Positions 35,538 through 42,495 of a DNA stretch of 42,495 nt are shown here, piece after piece. Source of the DNA: Ichthyophthirius multifiliis (taxonomy: Eukaryota; Ciliophora; Oligohymenophorea; Hymenostomatida). How positions within the stretch are numbered: position 1 is the first letter of the stretch; each line of letters begins with the position of its first letter. The DNA lies in assembly GCF_000220395.1 (NCBI RefSeq), contig NW_004086380.1:1-42495 (forward strand), in the 5' to 3' direction. Position numbers and translations under genes: made by a program. The notes beneath the pieces are model-generated. The model had not been told where the DNA came from and searched no databases. It saw only the letters and a list, made by a program, of their open reading frames with translations.

Positions 35538-38500
35538 ATGCTAAATACAGTAATATTAATTAGTATCTTAATATTAGGTACATTTACCCATTCTAACCGT
35601 AAATGCGGTCACGACAGTAAAGAAATGTAAGACCACTATTAGAAAATGTAGGAAACTTACGAAGAAATTGAAAAATCAACCCATAAATAACGTATTCTTT
35701 AAACAAATAGCGAGGCAGAATCTATAAGAATAACTATAGATTATTCCACGATAGATAAAGTAGGCTTAGGAATAACATAATAATAAAAAAACTACTTAAT
35801 AAATATTATGGAAGCATCCAAACTTTATTTCTAAAAACTTTTGAAAGTATACCCATTAAAAGGAAATAACATTTTCCCCAGAGGATGGTCTCCAGAATGT
35901 CTATAAGTTTAAGTCCCTTAAAATGATTAAATAGTAGGAGTTCCTAATTCTGATTTACATTTATACGTCATTTATACTAAATAAAATAGTGGTATGCTTG
36001 CAAATGCCGGTTTTTGTGCTATGGCTGATGTAGGAATACCTAGACCTACTTATGGAAGAGTTAATTTTAATTTATCGAATATGTTTAAATTTGGAGGAGA
36101 TCCTGAAGTTTTCGAGAATGATTTGGAAACAACTGTTCATGAAATTTTACATGTACTTGGTTTCTCAGGAAGCGCTATGTACTATTGGATAGATCCTGAT
36201 ACTGGAAAACCTTATGGACCTAACAATAAAGAAAAATTGTAAAAAATAAAAATCTATAGAGGAAAATAAACCGCTCTTTTAACTTCCAAAAACGTATTAG
36301 AAGTTACTAGAAAATATTATAATTGTCCTACAGCTGAAGGAATGTAAATAGAAAATGAAGTAAAAAAATATTTATATACTTAAATATTAAAAAAAATATA
36401 TATAAATTAGGGTGGTGCAGGTTCATTTGGTTCTCATTGGGAAAGAACTGTTATTTATAATGAAATGATGACTGGTGCTTCAGTAAGTACTGATAGTGTT
36501 TTTTCTATATTTACAATTGCTCTTTTGAAAGATACAGGTTTTTACCCTGAAGTAAATGAGAATATGGCTGATGATATATTCTGGGGAAAAGGAAAAGGTT
36601 GCGATTTCCTAGAAAACGCTTGCAAAAGTACAACCGAATACCCTGAATATCCTAAAAAATATAATGAAAATTAATGTTCGTTTGAATATGATGGAATCGG
36701 TATTGGCAGACCTGACTAATTTGCAGACGGATGTGCTATAGTATCCCCTTATTCAAATAGATTATGCACAAACCCTAATAGTGTACTTGATAAAAATTAA
36801 AAATTGCAAGAATAGGATAAATTATCTAATTATTCAACTCAAAGCAAATGCTTCTAGTCTACAGCTGTAAAATCATCATCTTAATATATTTATTCAGATT
36901 TATTCAGATGTCATTAATTTAAATGTTCCCCCGATGCCTTTCAAATAATTGTTATTTTCCCCGAGAGTTAATTATAAGTTATATGTGAAAAAGAAGATTA
37001 AGGACTAAAAAAGGACATCGATAAAACCGGCCAAAAAGTTATAGGCTAAATCACATGTCCTTAAGATTATAAAAGATTCTGTAATTATACCCCTATATGT
37101 CCAAATTTCTGTTCCGAAAAAGGAGTTTGTGTAAAAGGTTAATGTATCTGCCCAGCCGGATTCGGAGGAGTTGATTGTTCTATAAAATGCTCCGGTGTAG
37201 TAGATAATGCAACTTGTATAGGAAGCTCATGTCCTTCAGGTAAATTTTTGAACCCAGATAATACTTGCAAATAAGACTGTCCCTTAGGTTTATTCGGAAG
37301 GGCTGGGAAATGCGAACTTTGTGATGCTAACTGTTCTAGATGTACAGGACCATCAGCTAATGAATGTACTAGGTGTTAGTTTATGACATTTTTATAAGGA
37401 AATTAGTGTGTAGATAATTGTAATTAGAATTAAGGATTTTCACCTAATTATACTTTGGGTATTTGCTAGACATAGTTATCCAAAACATGTAAAGGAAATT
37501 GCGAAACTTGTGAATATGATAATTCTCCTTTGTGTAATTCTTGCAAAAAAGGTTTTTTCTTGAATGGTGATAATAAGGAGTGTTAAAGTTAATGCCCTTT
37601 AGGATATTTTGAAAACTAATAAACTTAAGCTTGTGAGAAACTTTAGTTAGGATGCCTTTAATAAAATAATTCAAATACATGTTCATAATGTGATACTGCT
37701 AAACAATTTAGATTAGGTTTAAATGGAAAATGTACTTTATGTAAGTAATATTGTTCTTAATGTAATCCTAATAATTTATCCTAGTGTTTTGTTTGCGAGG
37801 GAAGTAAATTAGTAAGTATTGATGGTAGTTGTGTAGATAAATGCCCTGATAGTAGTTATTATTCTGGTATATAAAAAAAATGCGAAAATTGCACTATAGG
37901 ATGTTAATAATGCAATGAAAGTTAATGCAATAAATGCTTAGATGATCATTATATTAATTATAATAATAAAGGTTGTACTAAATGTTCTTCTAAATTTTCT
38001 TAATGTATATCCTGTGATGAAAACTAATGTAATAAATGTATAAATGGATACGAATTTAATAAAACTAAAAGATAATGTGAAGAAAATCCATCAGGAGAAA
38101 CAACAGGTGGAAATACTGGATAAGCATGCTCTTAGGGATGTAAATTATGTTCATTTGGGAAATGCGTATAATGTTAAGATAGTTATTATTTAGATTATGT
38201 AAGTAAATAATGTGTAAGTTGCAGTAGTAAATTCAGTAATTGTTTAACATGTATGGATAATATATGCAATCAATGTACAACTGGATTTTCATATGATTTG
38301 AAACTAAAATAATGCTAAAAAATACCTGATACAGGTGGAAATACTGGATAAGCATGCTCTTAGGGATGTAAATTATGTTCGTTTGGGAAATGCGTATAAT
38401 GTTAAGATAGTTATTATTTAGATTATGTAAGTAAATAATGTGTAAGTTGCAGTAGTAAATTCAGTAATTGTTTAACATGTATGGATAATATATGCAATCA

Positions 38501-40486
38501 ATGTACAACTGGATTTTCATATGATTTGAAACTAAAATAATGCTAAAAAATACCTGATACAGGTGGAAATACTGGATAAGCATGCTCTTAGGGATGTAAA
38601 TTATGTTCGTTTGGGAAATGCGTATAATGTTAAGATAGTTATTATTTAGATTATGTAAGTAAATAATGTGTAAGTTGCAGTAGTAAATTCAGTAATTGTT
38701 TAACATGTATGGATAATATATGCAATCAATGTACAACTGGATTTTCATATGATTTGAAACTAAAATAATGCTAAAAAATACCTGATACAGGTGGAAATAC
38801 TGGATAAGCATGCTCTTAGGGATGTAAATTATGTTCATTTGGAAAATGCGTATAATGTTAAGATAGTTATTATTTAGATTATGTAAGTAAATAATGTGTA
38901 AGTTGCAGTAGTAAATTCAGTAATTGTTTAACATGTATGGAATAATATATGCCTTTAATGTACAACTGGATTTTCATATAATTTTATTGTGAAATAATGT
39001 TAATAAATCTCTAATTATTAATGCTCTTAGGGATGTAAATTATGTTCGTTTGGGGAATGTTAATAATGTTAAGATAGCTATTATCTAGATTATATAGGTA
39101 TGTAATGTGTTAGCTGCAGTAGTAATTTTAGTAATTGTTCTCTATGTATGGAAAATATATGCATTCAATGTACAACTGGATTTTAATATGATTTGAAACT
39201 AAAATAATGCTAAAAAATACCTGATACAGGTGAAAATACTGGATAAGCATGCTCTTAGGGATGTAAATAATGTACTTAATTCGGTGAGTGTCTATAATGT
39301 TTAGATAGTTTTTATCATGATTATATAAGTAGAAATTGTATTAGTTGTAGCAGTAAATTCAGTAATTGTTTAAATTGTATAGATAATATATGTATTTAAT
39401 GTACTACTGGATTTTAATATAATTATATTCTAAAATAATGCTAAAAAATCTCTGATACAGGTGTTAATGCATCAGGAGGAAACATAAAAGAATGTTAAAT
39501 CGAATGTTTAGATTGTAGTTAATTATTTGGAGAATGTAAAAGATGTATAGATGGATTTTATATTGATTTCATATCATAAAAATGTTTAAATTGCACGAGT
39601 AAAATAGCTAATTGTGTAAAGTGCGATAGTCTTTAATGTTTTGTATGTGCTTCTGGATATTAATTAAACTTTTCCAGAAGATTATGTGTGAAAATAGACT
39701 CAGGAGTTAATTCTTCTGATACGTCTAGAAGAAAATTTACTACAAATAGAGGATATACTACATATTAAGAGACTTTAACAACTACAATTAATGGGTAAAC
39801 AGTTACTACTGTTACTACTACATAAAATAGTAATATTTTAAAAGGAAATCCTATTTACTCTTGTAGTGAAGCCAATTCTAATTGCTTAATATGTGAATAA
39901 AATGAATAAGGAGAGAAATGCTTGAGATGTTAAAATCCTTTAGATTTCTTATATAATGGATAATGCGTTAGTAAATGTGATAAAAAATAATCTATTGATT
40001 CTGTAACATATTAAAAAATATGTATTTAAGAAGGTAATCATTCATAATTTTAAGATAATAATAACGAAAGATAAAATTAAAATGTATTATAATGTAATTT
40101 ATAAGATTGCGTATCTTGCTTAGAAAATAAATGTGTCAAATGTATTTCTGGAAAATTAATTTATTAGGGAAATTGTGTTGAATCGTGTCCTAATGGATAT
40201 TACTAAAATTCTAATACGTGATTCCAATGTTCCAAAAACTGTTAAAGTTGTGCAATTTATGATGAAAATTGTACTCGTTGTCCAGAAGATAAAAAAATTT
40301 TTATATTCAAATAAGTGCTGGGCATAATGTCCTATAGGATCTAAATAATTTGGAAATGACTGCATGAAAGTAAATATGCCTAATAGAATTCTACTTTAGG
40401 TTTAAAACAATTATTAATAATATAATAGTTATTTAGGAATCTTTGCTTTTGTTATTGGTAATATTTTATTTGGAATACTATTATGA
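35538..40486 (+). CDS. Leishmanolysin-like (M8) metalloprotease with cysteine-rich repeat tail
   Basis: Two exons, 35538-36359 and 36411-40486 (51-nt intron), about 1,631 residues. The signal peptide is MLNTVILISILILGTFTHS. The M8 catalytic parts are all present: HEILH (201-205) with LGFSGSAMYYW after it, the distant third zinc histidine in GSHWE (His 283) and the Met-turn MMTGAS (293-298). An EGF-like segment (NFCSEKGVCVKGQCICPAGF) and about 1,050 residues of furin-like CxxC modules follow, including a near-identical tandem array. The C-terminus LGIFAFVIGNILFGILL is a hydrophobic GPI-type signal, so a surface-anchored protease is likely. Anomalies: one extra base near 38941-38943 in the fourth repeat; an in-frame TGA at 40219-40221 where a CxxC cysteine is expected; one extra base near 40309-40315. 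The open frames on both sides fit together only if these are allowed for. Confidence 0.93.
38106..39459 (+). repeat. Tandem 228-bp (76-residue) cysteine-rich repeat array
   Basis: Four units start at 38106, 38334, 38562 and 38790, exactly 228 bases apart. The first three are virtually identical and the fourth diverges near its end. Two further, more diverged units start at about 39018 and 39229. Each unit begins GGNTGQACSQGCKLCSFGKC and contains VSCSSKFSNCLTCMDNICNQ, then CTTGF, ending QKIPDT. The unit is a whole number of codons, so copy-number change keeps the frame. Confidence 0.95.
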
Positions 40487-41094
40487 TGATATTTAGAAAC
40501 ATCAAATGAAAAGTTTATTTTACATTTATTTATAATTAAGTATTATGGGGTATTTTTTATTAGTTTAGTTTTAAATGTATTTAATTTTTATTTTATATAT
40601 TATTACTTTTAATATTTAATTTTTACAAATTTAAATTATATTACTGATTTAAATATATTTAATAATAATTGTAAATAATTTTTTTGAATATAATATAATT
40701 AAGAAAAAAAAAAAATATTTTGTTGATATTTTAGAAAAATGTTTATATCTAAATTATTTATAATATTAAATATAAATCGAAAATAAATTATATAAATAAT
40801 TAAAAATAAATAAAATTTTTATAAAAAAATTGTTATTATATTTTATTTTATTTTTTTAAAAGAGAAATTTTAATTTATTAACTAATTAATAATAATAAAT
40901 TAAATAAAATTATTCGATTAAAAATTTAAAAAAATTCAAGTAAAATAAAAATTTGATATATTTTAGATTTATTTTATTTATAAATATTAAGTCAAAAATA
41001 TTTAATAACTTTTTTAAATAATCATTTTTAATATTTTTATAATACAATCGTTATTAAAATTTAAAAATCTTTAAAAAACTAAAATTTTAAATTA
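40487..41094. other. AT-rich convergent spacer
   Basis: A/T-rich DNA between the 3' ends of the leishmanolysin (+) and the polyQ gene (-). No gene or RNA is recognised. Confidence 0.6.
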
Positions 41095-41119
41095 TCATAC
41101 ATGTATAGTTTTATCATTA

Positions 41120-41180
<61 letters not shown>

Positions 41181-42070
41181 TTAATTATTATTATTTATAA
41201 TATTATTAAAATTATTATTAATATTTTTAATAAAAAGTTTAATTTTAAAAATATCTTTATTTATTATCATTATAAATAATTTCATCTTTTTCAAGTATAT
41301 TTTAAGAATAATTTAAACTATTAATTGTTTTTTATTTATTATATTATATTAAATAATTATTTGTTTTATCTAATTTACTTTAAGACTTTTTTTATATTTT
41401 AAAAAATATATATTAATATATATGATTTTTTTACTTTTTTGTTAGATTCAACAATTATTTCATTTAATTGTTAATTTAATAAAATATTTTTTGGTTTGTA
41501 TTATTAAAAATATAATGTTTTATTCATATTATTTAATTAACTTTTGTTTTTTTATTTAATTTCATTTATATTTATTTTTTTATTTTATTTATTTAGAATA
41601 TTATGTAATTGTGAATTACTATTATTATGAAAACATTAAAAATTTTATATTTTCAAAGCTTAAAGTTTTATTTTTTTTTAAAAATTATAATAGTCATTTT
41701 TTTATTAATTAGATTTTTTTTAAATAGAATTTAATTTTCTGAATTCTTAATAAATGTTTCTTACATTAAAATTTTATAAAGAATTATTTTTATTTATTTC
41801 ATTTTAATTTTTAAAGCTAACAGATCGAATATCTTTTTAAAATTATTTATTTTATCTTTAAACTATTTTATTTTAATTATATATTCTTTATTAATTATTA
41901 TTTTATTATTATTATTTAATTTTTGATGTATCTTATTTATTTTAAAAAATTTATCTACGATTAAAATTATCTAAATATTAATTTTCTACTAACATATTTT
42001 CCTCAGAAGAAATTTTTTTTAAAGTTTCTTACGCATTTTATTCTAAAATATTTTAATTATTATAATTCAT
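41095..42070 (-). CDS. Q/N/K-rich protein with C-terminal polyglutamine, function unknown
   Basis: The start ATG is at 42070-42068. The frame reads MNYNNQNILEQNAQETLKKI, then SSEENMLVENQYLDNFNRRQ and ALKIQNFQCFHNNSNSQLHN, up to NEIIVESNKK. A 49-nt GT..AG intron (about 41427-41379) follows. The second exon reads SQSKLDKTNNYLIQYNKQKT and NILEKDEIIYNDNKQRYFQN. It continues into polyglutamine encoded by a TAA repeat (41125-41180 on the plus strand reads TTA), then INDKTIHV and TGA (41097-41095). No known domain, signal peptide or membrane segment is visible. The frame is open throughout with a sensible splice, but low-complexity composition limits certainty. Confidence 0.55.
41125..41181. repeat. 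(TTA)n / (TAA)n microsatellite, polyglutamine-coding on the minus strand
   Basis: About 18 uninterrupted ATT/TTA units. Read on the minus strand in the frame of the 42070-41095 gene they are TAA codons, that is, glutamine in this code. Confidence 0.85.
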
Positions 42071-42495
42071 TAAAAAATAAATTTACTTAATTTTTTTTTT
42101 TTAAAAAAATAAATTAAATAATATAAAAAATAAATTTATATACACAAAAATATAAATATTTTATATTTAATAAGATAAAAAAAATATTAAATTTTAAATT
42201 AATTAAATAAAAAACATATATTTTTAGATATTTAAACATTATTTAATCTTCAAGTTTCAAATACTTAAATTTTAATAAAAAAAAAAATTTCTTAAATTAT
42301 TTTTTAGTTTATTTGAAGTATTAATTCTAAAATAATAATAATCATATTTTATTTTAATTATATTATAAATTCTTAAATAACTTTCTTATACTTTTAAATT
42401 TACTATTTTTTTCATTGATTTTCAAATTAAATTTACTTTTCTTCTTTATATTTATATAGTTTAATATTAAAACATAGTATATTTCAATAAATTAT
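42071..42495. other. AT-rich window end
   Basis: Upstream DNA of the polyQ gene. The last 250 bases have slightly mixed composition and could be the 3' part of another minus-strand gene running out of the window, but I see no frame I would support. Confidence 0.4.

Noticed and set aside
38106-39459. CRISPR-like or non-coding satellite interpretation of the regular 228-bp repeat
   Set aside because: Units are contiguous without spacers, are whole codons in length and encode an in-frame cysteine-rich module.
42240-42495. Possible 3' part of another minus-strand gene at the window edge
   Set aside because: Several frames and splice choices are possible, and none has a motif.

Overview
This window looks like nuclear (probably macronuclear) DNA of an oligohymenophorean ciliate. 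The reason is direct. The recognisable genes (a Rab GTPase, a PP2C phosphatase, a P450-reductase-like flavoprotein, a P5 ATPase and a leishmanolysin) only read through if TAA and TAG mean glutamine and TGA is the sole stop. Base composition is extremely AT-rich (my estimate is about 85%). Introns are AT-rich GT..AG introns, mostly 44 to 117 nt, too long for Paramecium. Ichthyophthirius multifiliis or a close relative is the best guess; this is inference, not a database match. Every coordinate comes from hand translation.

Layout. (1) 1-8500: very AT-rich DNA holding decayed minus-strand pieces of leishmanolysin/cysteine-rich surface-protein genes (about 530-960, 4720-5010, 6660-7960). A mostly open cysteine-rich secreted-type gene follows at 8573-9571. 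(2) 9606-11486: near-pure A/T with a (TA)n tract, a hairpin and a 21-base run of N. (3) 11487-20744: two P5-type ATPase genes point away from each other, the left one cut by the N run. Between them lie a complete P450-reductase-like gene (+) and a complete three-exon PP2C gene (-), which converge. (4) 22230-28811: three minus-strand genes in a row: a Q/N-rich protein, a protein with two cyclic-nucleotide-binding domains, and a small coiled-coil protein. (5) 29485-33907 (+): a Rab11-like GTPase and a nucleolin-like RNA-binding protein. (6) 35538-40486 (+): a large leishmanolysin whose cysteine-rich tail contains a 228-base tandem repeat. (7) 41095-42070 (-): a Q/N-rich gene ending in polyglutamine.

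Themes. Several genes belong to surface, secretory and membrane functions (leishmanolysin, cysteine-rich protein, P5 ATPases, Rab11), and others to signalling (PP2C, cNMP-binding protein), but nothing suggests a co-regulated cluster. Three genes (reductase, PP2C, Rab11) read cleanly, while six others each need one or more single-base frame changes. This suggests draft-sequence indels, recent gene decay, or both. The strongest leads are the inverted, mosaic P5-ATPase pair, the homogenised 76-residue repeat array in the leishmanolysin, an in-frame TGA exactly at an expected cysteine, and the adjacent graveyard of leishmanolysin fragments.
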